A stretch of 14,164 nt of DNA, from contig CAMJWQ010000043.1 of assembly GCA_946409475.1 (NCBI GenBank), forward strand, positions 1 through 14,164, written 5' to 3'. Made by a program: the position numbers and the translations under genes. Every line of letters starts with the position of its first letter. The first letter of the stretch is position 1. The notes below the pieces were generated by a model that saw nothing but the letters and a program-made list of their open reading frames with translations, was not told the DNA's origin and ran no database searches. The DNA is from an uncultured Lachnospiraceae bacterium (GTDB lineage: Bacteria; Bacillota; Clostridia; Lachnospirales; Lachnospiraceae). Shown in pieces: positions 4,537 through 12,651 of the stretch.

Positions 4537-7500
4537 ATAAAAAGTATTCCACTCCGGATTCAAATATTTTGATATCCTGCTCTCCGTAAATGTTGATGGC
4601 AACAAAGTCATCTCTTCTCTCCGCATGGAGCATTTTCCCAAAGCATCTGCCGTCGGGACTGGTAATGCCTTCAATGGCGCCGTAGGAACCGTTGACATTC
4701 CATTCCTCATCCATGGAAGCATTTCCGTTACTGTCTACGTATTGGGTGGCTGCCTGTCCGTTATCAAATAATCTTTTTATCCACTCTTCATTCGCTACAA
4801 ATCTGCCCTCCCCATGGGAAGCAGGATTTACGTACACACCGCCAAGGTCAGCCTTCATAAGCCAGGGAGATTTATTGCTGAGGACCTTTGTATATACCAT
4901 TTTGGAAATATGGCGGTTTATGGTATTGTAGGTAAGCGTAGGTGAGGTTTCGCTCTGACCCTTTATTTCACCGAAGGGAACCAGTCCCAGCTTAATCAAT
5001 GCCTGGAAGCCGTTACAGATACCCAGAGCCAGACCGTCTCTTTTGTTTAGCAGATCATGAACAGCCTCTTTCAGCTTTTCATTTTGGAAGGCCGCTGCAA
5101 AAAATTTAGCGGATCCGTCCGGTTCATCACCGGCACTAAAACCACCGGGGAACATGATAATCTGAGACTGTGCAATTGCCTTTTCAAATTCAGCTACGGA
5201 TTCCCGGATATCTGCGGCACCGGCATTTCTGAATACCCTGGTAACCACATGGGCACCGGCTCTTTCAAAGGCCCTTCTGCTGTCATATTCACAGTTCGTT
5301 CCCGGAAAAACAGGAATAAATACCGTAGGCTTAGCGGTTCTGTTTTTACAGATATATAAGGAGTCTGCCTGGTACAGGGGAGAAGGAACCGCCTTCGTAT
5401 CTCTGCCTGCTTTTGTCGGGAATACCTTCTCAAGGGGCTTAGTCCACACCTTGACAGCTTCCTCCAGGGTAATCCGCATTTCCCCGTAGGATATTACAGC
5501 CTCCTTTATCACCTCACCAAGGAGAGTAAAGGGTACGGTAAGCTTATCAAGGCAACCCTTTTTTACCTCCAGCACAATATCACCGATTCCGGGAGTAAAT
5601 AAATCCTTGGCATCAATCTTACTGTCTATGTGTATACCCAAAAAATTTCCAAAAGCCATCTTGCTGACTGCCGCTGCTATTCCCTTTCCGTCTGCCGCGT
5701 AGGCGGAAACGATATAGCCGGCTTTTTCATCCTTATAGATTCTTTCATAGCTGTCCTTCAAATACGCATAATCCGGCAAACCAAAAGCATCTTTTTTCAT
5801 TTTAAACATTACCAGACGGTTTCCGGCTTCTTTTAACTCCGGAGCAATCACTTCCTCTTCCTTTGCCACGTCAACGGCAAAGGAAACTAAAGTAGGCGGT
5901 ACATCGATATCCTGAAAGGTACCGGACATACTGTCCTTTCCTCCGATTGAGGGCAGTCCTAATTCCATTTGAGCCTGATAGGCACCAAGCAGTGCCGCAA
6001 AGGGCTGGCTCCACCGCTTAGGATCCTTTGTCATGCGTCTGAAATACTCCTGGAAGGTAAAGCGAATCTTCCGGTAATCTCCGCCGCAGGCAACAATTTT
6101 AGCAACCGATTCAATAATGGCATAAACGGCACCATGAAAAGGGCTCCAGGAGGATAAATAAGGATCAAAGCCATAGCTCATCATGGTAACGGCATCGGTT
6201 TTTCCTTTCATGACCGGTACCTTTGCAACCATTGTCTGTATCTCCGTCAGCTGTTTCTTTCCGCCATAAGGCATTAAGACTGTTCCCGCTCCGATAGAGG
6301 AATCAAACATCTCCACAAGTCCCTTTTGGGAGCAGACATTTAAATCGGACAGGGTGGTAAGCCACCTGTTTTTCACATTCTCTATCTTTTCCCTGATAAA
6401 GAAGCCTTCACTTTGAACAGGCATTTCTACAAGGACGTCATTTTCCTGGTGGGCACCATTGGTGTTTAAAAAGGCTCTGGAAATATTTACGATTTCATTG
6501 CCCCGCCAAAGCATGATCAATCTGGGTTCTTCTGTTACTACTGCCACTTCCACCGCTTCCAGATTTTCTTCTTTGGCATAGTCTAAAAATTCTTCCACAT
6601 CCTTTGGATCTAATACGACAGCCATTCTTTCCTGGGATTCCGAGATGGCAATTTCCGTTCCGTCAAGACCCGCATACTTTTTAGGAACCTTGTCCAGATC
6701 AATGAAAAGCCCGTCGGCCAGTTCTCCGATGGCAACAGATACCCCACCGGCACCGAAGTCATTACACTTTTTAATGAGGCTGCTCACTTCACTTCTGCGA
6801 AACAGTCTCTGTATCTTTCTTTCCGTAGGTGCATTACCCTTCTGCACTTCCGCACCGCAGGTTTCAATGGATTCCTCCGTATGCACCTTTGAGGACCCGG
6901 TCGCTCCTCCGCAGCCGTCACGTCCCGTTCTGCCGCCAAGGAGGATGATAATATCTCCCGGCATGGAGGACTCCCGTTTTACGCTTTTTCTGGGTGCCGC
7001 ACCTAATACGGCACCGATTTCCATACGTTTGGCCACATAATCAGGATGATAAATCTCTTTTACGCAGCCGGTAGCCAAGCCTATTTGATTGCCGTAGGAG
7101 CTATAGCCTGCTGCCGCCGTACGAACCAGCTTTTTTTGAGGTAATTTTCCCTTTAATGCAGCTTCTAAGGGTAACGTTGGGTCTGCTGCCCCGGTAACAC
7201 GCATAGCCTGGTAGACATAGGTCCGTCCCGATAAGGGGTCACGAATTGCTCCCCCAAGGCAGGTGGCCGCACCGCCGAAGGGCTCTATCTCCGTAGGATG
7301 ATTATGGGTTTCATTTTTAAAATTAATGAGCCATTCTTCTTCCTTCCCGTCTGCCATAATAGGCACCACGATACTGCAGGCATTAATTTCATCGGATTCC
7401 TCCTGATCCCTAAGTTTTCCTTCTTTCTTTAATTTTCTCATTGCCATAAGAGCCAAATCCATCAGACAGACAAATTTATCCTTCCTGTTTTGGTATACAT

Positions 7501-8284
7501 CCTCTCTGTCCTGTAAATAGCTTTGGTATACCTTTTCCATAGGCTTTTTATAATAGCCCTCTTCAAAGGTTATGTTCTTAAGCTCCGTAAGGAAGGTTGT
7601 ATGGCGGCAATGATCGGACCAATAGGTATCAAGAACACGGATTTCCGTTACGGACGGATCCCTGTTTTCTTCCGAAAAATAGCTTTGTATATGTTTAAAA
7701 TCTGCAAAAGTCATGGCCAGATTTAAGCTGTTATATAAGTCATGCAGAGCCTTCTCCTGCATTTTTCGAAAACCGGCAAATATTTTAATATCCTCCGGCT
7801 CTTCATATTTAGTAACAAGAGTATGGGGAATCTGCAGGTCCGTTTCTCTGGAATCAACAGGATTGATACAATAATTTTTTATCTGTTCAAATTGTTCTTC
7901 CGTTATATTGCCAATAATGGCATAAGTAACGGCCGTTTTTATAATAGGTTCCTCTTCTTCATTCAGAAATTTAACACATTGTACGGCAGAATCCGCCCTT
8001 TGGTCGAATTGACCCGGCAGGTATTCAACCGAGAAAACATGCGCCTCTTTCATATCCGGAAGCCTGTCCTCATATAAATCATCAATGGGAGGCTCGGAAA
8101 ATATCATATTACAAGCCTTTTTACAGGTAGCCTCTTCTATATTTTCCATATCATAACGAATAAAGATGCGAACCTTTTTTATTCCATATAAGCCTAAGTA
8201 AGTAACTAATTCTTCCCTTAATTCCTCTGCCTTCACCGCAAACTCTGCTTTTTTTTCCACATATATTCTCTTTACGCCGCTCAT
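4535..8284 (-). CDS. purL: Phosphoribosylformylglycinamidine synthase, single-chain (PurL/FGAM synthase)
   Basis: Fourth step of purine synthesis: ATP-dependent conversion of FGAR and glutamine to FGAM, in the cytosol. The 1249-residue chain carries all parts in one protein, the large form found in some Gram-positives (TIGR01857-like) rather than the separate PurS/PurL/PurQ of Bacillus. An N-terminal PurS-like region (about 1-160) and linker lead to YWSDHCRHTTF (221-231). The first synthetase half has NETHNHPTEIEPFGGA (324-339) and GGRTGRDGCGGATGSSK (450-466); the second has GLPSIGGKDSM. The C-terminal class I glutaminase has FPGTNCEYDS, FPGGFSAGDE, catalytic Cys1090 in GICNGFQ, and His1157/Glu1159 in SHGEGR. 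The start is fixed by GGAGG six bases upstream. It follows the glycoside hydrolase gene after 96 bases. All catalytic motifs are intact. It is closest in pathway to purH, two genes upstream. Confidence 0.97.
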   Translation of the reverse strand: MSGVKRIYVEKKAEFAVKAEELREELVTYLGLYGIKKVRIFIRYDMENIEEATCKKACNMIFSEPPIDDLYEDRLPDMKEAHVFSVEYLPGQFDQRADSAVQCVKFLNEEEEPIIKTAVTYAIIGNITEEQFEQIKNYCINPVDSRETDLQIPHTLVTKYEEPEDIKIFAGFRKMQEKALHDLYNSLNLAMTFADFKHIQSYFSEENRDPSVTEIRVLDTYWSDHCRHTTFLTELKNITFEEGYYKKPMEKVYQSYLQDREDVYQNRKDKFVCLMDLALMAMRKLKKEGKLRDQEESDEINACSIVVPIMADGKEEEWLINFKNETHNHPTEIEPFGGAATCLGGAIRDPLSGRTYVYQAMRVTGAADPTLPLEAALKGKLPQKKLVRTAAAGYSSYGNQIGLATGCVKEIYHPDYVAKRMEIGAVLGAAPRKSVKRESSMPGDIIILLGGRTGRDGCGGATGSSKVHTEESIETCGAEVQKGNAPTERKIQRLFRRSEVSSLIKKCNDFGAGGVSVAIGELADGLFIDLDKVPKKYAGLDGTEIAISESQERMAVVLDPKDVEEFLDYAKEENLEAVEVAVVTEEPRLIMLWRGNEIVNISRAFLNTNGAHQENDVLVEMPVQSEGFFIREKIENVKNRWLTTLSDLNVCSQKGLVEMFDSSIGAGTVLMPYGGKKQLTEIQTMVAKVPVMKGKTDAVTMMSYGFDPYLSSWSPFHGAVYAIIESVAKIVACGGDYRKIRFTFQEYFRRMTKDPKRWSQPFAALLGAYQAQMELGLPSIGGKDSMSGTFQDIDVPPTLVSFAVDVAKEEEVIAPELKEAGNRLVMFKMKKDAFGLPDYAYLKDSYERIYKDEKAGYIVSAYAADGKGIAAAVSKMAFGNFLGIHIDSKIDAKDLFTPGIGDIVLEVKKGCLDKLTVPFTLLGEVIKEAVISYGEMRITLEEAVKVWTKPLEKVFPTKAGRDTKAVPSPLYQADSLYICKNRTAKPTVFIPVFPGTNCEYDSRRAFERAGAHVVTRVFRNAGAADIRESVAEFEKAIAQSQIIMFPGGFSAGDEPDGSAKFFAAAFQNEKLKEAVHDLLNKRDGLALGICNGFQALIKLGLVPFGEIKGQSETSPTLTYNTINRHISKMVYTKVLSNKSPWLMKADLGGVYVNPASHGEGRFVANEEWIKRLFDNGQAATQYVDSNGNASMDEEWNVNGSYGAIEGITSPDGRCFGKMLHAERRDDFVAINIYGEQDIKIFESGVEYFL

Positions 8285-8311
8285 AATTAACCTCCGCTTA
8301 CCTTTGTTTTC

Positions 8312-8341
8312 TTAATACCATGGTAACGCAAATTTAGTCAT
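8312..8341 (-). promoter_or_regulatory. Possible weak purL promoter with a short palindrome
   Basis: On the minus strand, ATGACT (complement of 8336-8341), an 18-base spacer and TATTAA (complement of 8312-8317) match the -35 and -10 boxes at four positions each. A perfect 10-bp palindrome TACCATGGTA (8316-8325) overlaps the -10 end and could be an operator. Both signals are weak; purL may instead be read through from the genes upstream, since no terminator is visible after the glycoside hydrolase. Confidence 0.25.
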
Positions 8342-8380
8342 TAGTAAAATTAATATATCTTATCTAATTTATAAGCAGTT

Positions 8381-10207
8381 CTAATTATTGTTCTTTGTAA
8401 AGGCATTATAAAAGGCTTTTAAATTATCATTCATTTCCTTTATTTTTTCCGCACCGCACTTATTTATTTTGCGGTCATATGTTAAAAGGCCATTTACTTC
8501 GTCCTCAACATCCGATACCTGGGTGTAGATAAGGGCAGACAGTCCGTACGGAATTTGTTTTTTGATTTCTCCTTTATACAATTCAATAATGGCCGTTTCC
8601 AACTGTTCCGTTGTCTTGAAATTCTTATATCCGTATATGGTATCGGAATAGGAATGATCCCTGATATAGCAGGCATAACCGCCAAATTCCGATAACGCTG
8701 CTGGTTTTCCTTCATCCTTTATGTTCAGCTTATTAAAATAGCAATGTAAGCTCCTGATATCTCCTCCTTTTTGAGCAAACCATCCGCTGGCTTCATCCAC
8801 CAGTCTGGTTTTGTCTAATGATTTTGCTCTTTGGAAGGCAGCGTCCGCATCAAATTGCCCCCAGCCTTCATTAAAAGGCACCCACATGGCTATACAAGGC
8901 TGGTTATATAGCAATTCAATGGTTTCCTCTAATTCTCTTTGGAATTCCTGTCTGCCCTTTTCACTGCTTCTGCCAAGAAGGGCATAACAGGAATCTCTAA
9001 ATTGCGTCTGCATTCTTTTAAAAATAGTAGGCAGATAACATATTAACCAGGTATTATAGATTTCGCCTCCGTTAACCATATCCTGCCATACTATCATGCC
9101 AACTCTGTCACAATGATAATACCATCTTGCACTTTCTATCTTGATATGCTTCCGCAGGGTATTAAAACCCATATTTTTCATGGTCATAATGTCAAACAAC
9201 AGGGCCTCGTCACTGGGCGCCGTCAAAAGTCCGTCAGGCCAATAGCCCTGATCCAGTAAGCCGTTAAACAAGTAAGGCTGATTATTTAAAAACAATCGGT
9301 AAATTCCTTCTTTGTCCTTTCCTATACTGTATTTTCGCATAGCAAAGTAGCTTTCCACACAATCCGCACCCATGGTAATTTTGACCTGGTATAAAAAAGG
9401 TTCTTCCGGACTCCAGCTTTTCATATCCGGTATTCCCAGAATGACCTGGCCATCCTCCTGAACAGAAGCGGAATGGATAATTTTTGTGTTATCATAAATG
9501 GTGATCTCTCCTGAACAGGGTTCATTGGTGATTATATGAAAAGCGGCTCTCTGCCTGTCATAGTCCGGGGTGATTTTTAAACGGGTTATATACTTCTGCG
9601 GCACACTTTCTATCCAAACCGTCTGCCAGATGCCGCTTTGAGCCGTGTAGAACATTCCGCCTCTTTTCAATTTTTGTTTGCCTCTTGCATGATAAGAGGT
9701 ATCCGATACATCCTTAGCGATAACGGTTATAATATTAACTCCTAAAGAAATGAATTCCGTAATTTCTGCCGAAAAGGGTAAATAGCCGCCCATATGCTTT
9801 TTAACGGGTTTCCTGTTGATATAAATGTGGCATGCCTGGTCAACGGCTCCGAAATGCATGATAATTCTGCCGGCATGAAATTCCGGTGTTATGACAAATT
9901 CCCTTTCATACCACAAATAATCATCGGGCATTACCTTTCTGTTTACTCCTGATAATATGCTTTCCGGTGAAAAGGGAACTAAAATCTTACCGTCAAATTT
10001 AGCAGGATACCGGTTGCTTTGGGTTATGGCATAGCTCCAATAGCCGTTAAGATTATAATAGCTGTCTCTTTTTAACATCGGTCTTGGATATTCCTGCAAA
10101 ACTGAATCGGGATTTAAATTTTCACCAAAATGCGTATAAAGCTGATGACAGGTACTGTCCTTTTTCTTTTTTCTCACTATTGTTCCCAATGCATCACAAA
10201 TTTTCAT
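8381..10207 (-). CDS. Glycoside hydrolase family 2 protein, cytosolic (beta-galactosidase/glucuronidase-like)
   Basis: A retaining glycosidase of family GH2, 608 residues. It shows a sugar-binding jelly-roll domain (about 50-200, with NLNGYWSYA and the GGMFYTAQSGIWQTVWIE segment), an immunoglobulin-like middle domain (about 205-295), and a TIM barrel from about 300. The barrel has the acid/base Glu447 in WVPFNEGWGQ and the probable nucleophile Glu507 in ALSEFGGY. The family acts on beta-galactosides, beta-glucuronides, beta-mannosides and similar; the exact sugar cannot be read. No signal peptide is present, so it should act on imported oligosaccharides or glycosides. The start has only a distant AAAGGAAAG. 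It lies one base after the stop of the membrane protein gene (TAATATG), so translation is probably coupled to that gene. It is compact compared with LacZ, which is over 1000 residues. Confidence 0.9.
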   Translation of the reverse strand: MKICDALGTIVRKKKKDSTCHQLYTHFGENLNPDSVLQEYPRPMLKRDSYYNLNGYWSYAITQSNRYPAKFDGKILVPFSPESILSGVNRKVMPDDYLWYEREFVITPEFHAGRIIMHFGAVDQACHIYINRKPVKKHMGGYLPFSAEITEFISLGVNIITVIAKDVSDTSYHARGKQKLKRGGMFYTAQSGIWQTVWIESVPQKYITRLKITPDYDRQRAAFHIITNEPCSGEITIYDNTKIIHSASVQEDGQVILGIPDMKSWSPEEPFLYQVKITMGADCVESYFAMRKYSIGKDKEGIYRLFLNNQPYLFNGLLDQGYWPDGLLTAPSDEALLFDIMTMKNMGFNTLRKHIKIESARWYYHCDRVGMIVWQDMVNGGEIYNTWLICYLPTIFKRMQTQFRDSCYALLGRSSEKGRQEFQRELEETIELLYNQPCIAMWVPFNEGWGQFDADAAFQRAKSLDKTRLVDEASGWFAQKGGDIRSLHCYFNKLNIKDEGKPAALSEFGGYACYIRDHSYSDTIYGYKNFKTTEQLETAIIELYKGEIKKQIPYGLSALIYTQVSDVEDEVNGLLTYDRKINKCGAEKIKEMNDNLKAFYNAFTKNNN

Positions 10208-10208
10208 A

Positions 10209-10898
10209 TTATTTTGCTTTCTTTCCTTTCCATAGCAAACTTAATAATACGGTAATACTTTGCAGTACTAAGAATACAATTAAAATCTCTATGGCGATAT
10301 CCACAAAAAAACCCTCAGGCAATATATTAATCAGCAGGTCCGTATCAGGATCCAATAACCATAAGTCATTATTAAAAAACATCTCATGAAATATGGTAAA
10401 GTATCTGGTAAAATTCCGGGAAGCTAACAATACGATGATAAAGGCCAGCATATCAAACAGTAAAAAGACCTTTAATACCAGGGAGGCCATAATCATCTTA
10501 AGTCCCGTCTTTAAAAGTATCAATACTAAAAAGCATACCGCCAATAGAAAAAGTGCGGCTCTGCGGAGGAATAACCCCTTAAGGAACAAGGCTCTTACAT
10601 CTGCCATATGGGATTTCTCCCGGTCATTAAAAAATTCTCTTTCCTCACCGTTTACAACGGTGTTAACAACCAAATCCTCCCGGCTGCCTCTCAAATAAGT
10701 CATCATTTCATCCGTGACATATAACACATCCTCCATATTCATGTTAACAGCCTTTAGCACATCATATTTCTTATATTCTCTTTCATAAAATCCCTTATCA
10801 ACATAAGCCACCATCTCAATTGCCGTAATAAATAAAATGATTAACAACAAAACTGCGGATATATAACCTAAAATAGAACGTATCGTACTTTTTACCAT
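10209..10898 (-). CDS. DUF1461 (TIGR01906-like) integral membrane protein
   Basis: Membrane protein of unknown function, 229 residues, with four predicted helices at about 8-31, 110-129, 134-159 and 197-222. A soluble stretch (32-109) lies outside or inside the membrane after the first helix. The family is recognised by HMADVRALF (97-105) and the conserved block FHEMFFNNDLWLLDPDTD (170-187) with LLINILPEGFF after it, just before the last helix. No enzymatic residues are evident. The start is preceded by AAAGG nine bases upstream. Its stop is separated by one base from the GH2 start, so the two are made together. Whether they cooperate (for example in handling a surface glycan or imported glycoside) is unknown. 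Family assignment rests on remembered motif pattern. Confidence 0.85.
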   Translation of the reverse strand: MVKSTIRSILGYISAVLLLIILFITAIEMVAYVDKGFYEREYKKYDVLKAVNMNMEDVLYVTDEMMTYLRGSREDLVVNTVVNGEEREFFNDREKSHMADVRALFLKGLFLRRAALFLLAVCFLVLILLKTGLKMIMASLVLKVFLLFDMLAFIIVLLASRNFTRYFTIFHEMFFNNDLWLLDPDTDLLINILPEGFFVDIAIEILIVFLVLQSITVLLSLLWKGKKAK

Positions 10899-10945
10899 AT
10901 CTCTTTACCTTTCTGTTTTATAGTATGTATCCTGGCGAAAAGGGA

Positions 10946-10984
10946 TATACAATGTATAAGCGTTCTTCTTAAAGAAGAACGCTT
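10946..10984. promoter_or_regulatory. Two abutting palindromes in the purH-DUF1461 gap
   Basis: A 27-base perfect inverted repeat (arms AAGCGTTCTTCTT and AAGAAGAACGCTT with one central A, 10958-10984) touches a second perfect dyad TATACA-A-TGTATA (10946-10958). On the minus strand the long hairpin is followed by ATACATTG rather than a U run; on the plus strand TGG follows. It is therefore not a textbook terminator in either direction, although it could stop or stabilise the purH transcript. The rest of the 143-base gap shows no clear promoter. Confidence 0.5.
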
Positions 10985-11041
10985 TGGCCTTAATGAAGAG
11001 GTTCTCTTTTCCGTTAAAGAAACCCTGTCCTGCCTTAATTT

Positions 11042-12595
11042 TTAATGTTTAAAATGTCTCATTCCCGTAAATACCATTGCTATTCCATATTGATTACACT
11101 TATCAATGGAATCCTGATCACGTATGGAGCCGCCCGGCTGTATAATGGCGGTAATTCCTGCTTTATGAGCTGCTTCCACAGAATCGGCAAAGGGAAAATA
11201 AGCATCGGATGCCATTACGGCATTTTTCGTTGCATCCTCACCGATTAATTCAGCCCCATGTTCAATGGCCTGTTTCGCCGCCCATACACGATTTACCTGT
11301 CCCGGTCCGATTCCTATTGACTGTTTGTTTTTTGCAAGGGCAATACCGTTTGATTTAGCATATTTTACCACCTTCCATGCAAATAGTAAATCCTCCATTT
11401 GTTCCCTGGTCGGTTCCTTTTCGGTAACTACCCTACTATCCTCTTCCGACAGCAGTTTACTGTCAATGGTCTGCACAATTAAGCCCCCATTCACTTTTTT
11501 CATATCATAGGAGTTTTCGTTCTGGGGCACATGTATATCTTTTATTTCTAAGATTCTCAGGTTTTTCTTAAGTTTTAAAAGCTCCAATGCTTCCTCCTCA
11601 TAGGAAGGTGCTGCCAGCACCTCCAAAAATACCTTCTTCATCGACAATGCTGCCTCAACAGTCACGGTTCTGTTTGTAACAACAATACCACCGTAAACAG
11701 AAACCTTATCTGCCCCGTAGGCTTTTTCCCATGCCTCAAGCAAGGTATCACCACTTCCCACACCGCAGGGATTGCCATGTTTACTTGCAACAACGGTAGG
11801 CTCGGTAAATTCCTTTAACAGCTCCAATGCCCCGTTCGTATCGTTGATATTATTATAGGATAATTCTTTTCCGTTATATTGAACCGCATCTACAATCGAC
11901 CCTGTCTTTTTCCCTACTTCCCGGTAAAAAGCGGCGCTCTGATGGGGATTTTCGCCATAGCGCATGTCCTGCACTTTTTCATAGGTCAGAGTCAGCGTAT
12001 CCGTAAGGGTGAAATCCTTTCTTTCCCTTCTCAAATAATCGGCGATCAAGGCATCATAATGAGCCGTATGCATAAATACCTTTTGCATAAGATAAAATTT
12101 TGTATCCGGGGATACGGACTTTTTATCCTTTAGCTCTGACAAAACCTTTTTATAATCGGCCGGATCTACCACCACCACCACATCCTGATAATTCTTTGCA
12201 GCGGAACGGAGCATGGTGGGTCCGCCGATATCAATATTTTCAACGGCCTCTTCCCTTGTAACACCTTCTTTTAAAATCGTCTGTTTAAAGGGATAAAGAT
12301 TCACAACCACCATATCTATGGTGTCAATATTCAATTCCCTCAGCTGCTGCCTGTGAGTCTCCTTAGAACGCATTGCCAGGATACCTGCATGAATATTCGG
12401 ATGCAGTGTCTTTACCCTTCCGTCCAGGCATTCGGGAAAACCGGTTATTTCAGAAACCTCCCTTACAGGTACGGCATTGTCCTTTAAAACCTGATAGGTT
12501 CCGCCTGTTGAAATAATTTCATAACCATAATCACCTATTCCTTTTGCAAATTCCACAATTCCTGATTTATCAGAAACACTTATTAATGCACGCAT
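11042..12595 (-). CDS. purH: Bifunctional AICAR transformylase / IMP cyclohydrolase (PurH)
   Basis: Last two steps of purine synthesis: AICAR is formylated with 10-formyl-tetrahydrofolate and the product is closed to IMP, in the cytosol. The 517 residues match the family length. The N-terminal cyclohydrolase (MGS-like) domain has SVSDKSG, ISTGGTYQVL, DGRVKTLHP (58-66) and IDIGGPTMLRSAAKN. The C-terminal transformylase has MRYGENPHQ (211-219), GKELSYNNINDTN and the catalytic pair Lys272-His273 in SKHGNPCG, and ends with the usual QPGGSIRDQD and GMRHFKH. The start follows GGGAGG five bases upstream. It lies 56 bases after the c-di-GMP enzyme gene and is followed by a membrane protein and glycosidase before purL. 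No riboswitch or PurR-type box is visible in the short upstream gap. Confidence 0.98.
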   Translation of the reverse strand: MRALISVSDKSGIVEFAKGIGDYGYEIISTGGTYQVLKDNAVPVREVSEITGFPECLDGRVKTLHPNIHAGILAMRSKETHRQQLRELNIDTIDMVVVNLYPFKQTILKEGVTREEAVENIDIGGPTMLRSAAKNYQDVVVVVDPADYKKVLSELKDKKSVSPDTKFYLMQKVFMHTAHYDALIADYLRRERKDFTLTDTLTLTYEKVQDMRYGENPHQSAAFYREVGKKTGSIVDAVQYNGKELSYNNINDTNGALELLKEFTEPTVVASKHGNPCGVGSGDTLLEAWEKAYGADKVSVYGGIVVTNRTVTVEAALSMKKVFLEVLAAPSYEEEALELLKLKKNLRILEIKDIHVPQNENSYDMKKVNGGLIVQTIDSKLLSEEDSRVVTEKEPTREQMEDLLFAWKVVKYAKSNGIALAKNKQSIGIGPGQVNRVWAAKQAIEHGAELIGEDATKNAVMASDAYFPFADSVEAAHKAGITAIIQPGGSIRDQDSIDKCNQYGIAMVFTGMRHFKH

Positions 12596-12611
12596 AATGA
12601 CCTCCCTGTGA

Positions 12612-12639
12612 TAAAAAATAAATTTTATTATTAAAATTT
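12612..12639 (-). terminator. Weak A+T-only hairpin before purH
   Basis: On the minus strand, AAATTTTA and TAAAATTT form a perfect 8-bp stem with loop ATAA, followed by ATTTTTTAT. It lies 12 bases after the stop of the GGDEF-EAL gene. A stem of only A-T pairs is unstable, so termination would be weak or partial. It may let some transcription into purH. Confidence 0.35.
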
Positions 12640-12651
12640 GACATACTGAAA

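Noticed and set aside
4423..4722. 99-residue minus-strand open frame overlapping the purL end
   Set aside because: It is out of frame with purL, crosses the purL terminator and runs into the relic in a different frame; no ribosome site or family resemblance.
6645..7040. 131-residue plus-strand open frame inside purL
   Set aside because: Antisense shadow of the highly conserved PurL segment; low-complexity Ser/Pro/Leu composition and no ribosome site.
12596..12651. Purine or ZTP riboswitch, or PurR box, before purH
   Set aside because: The gap is only 56 bases, almost pure A+T, with no conserved riboswitch core; nothing supports a regulator site.
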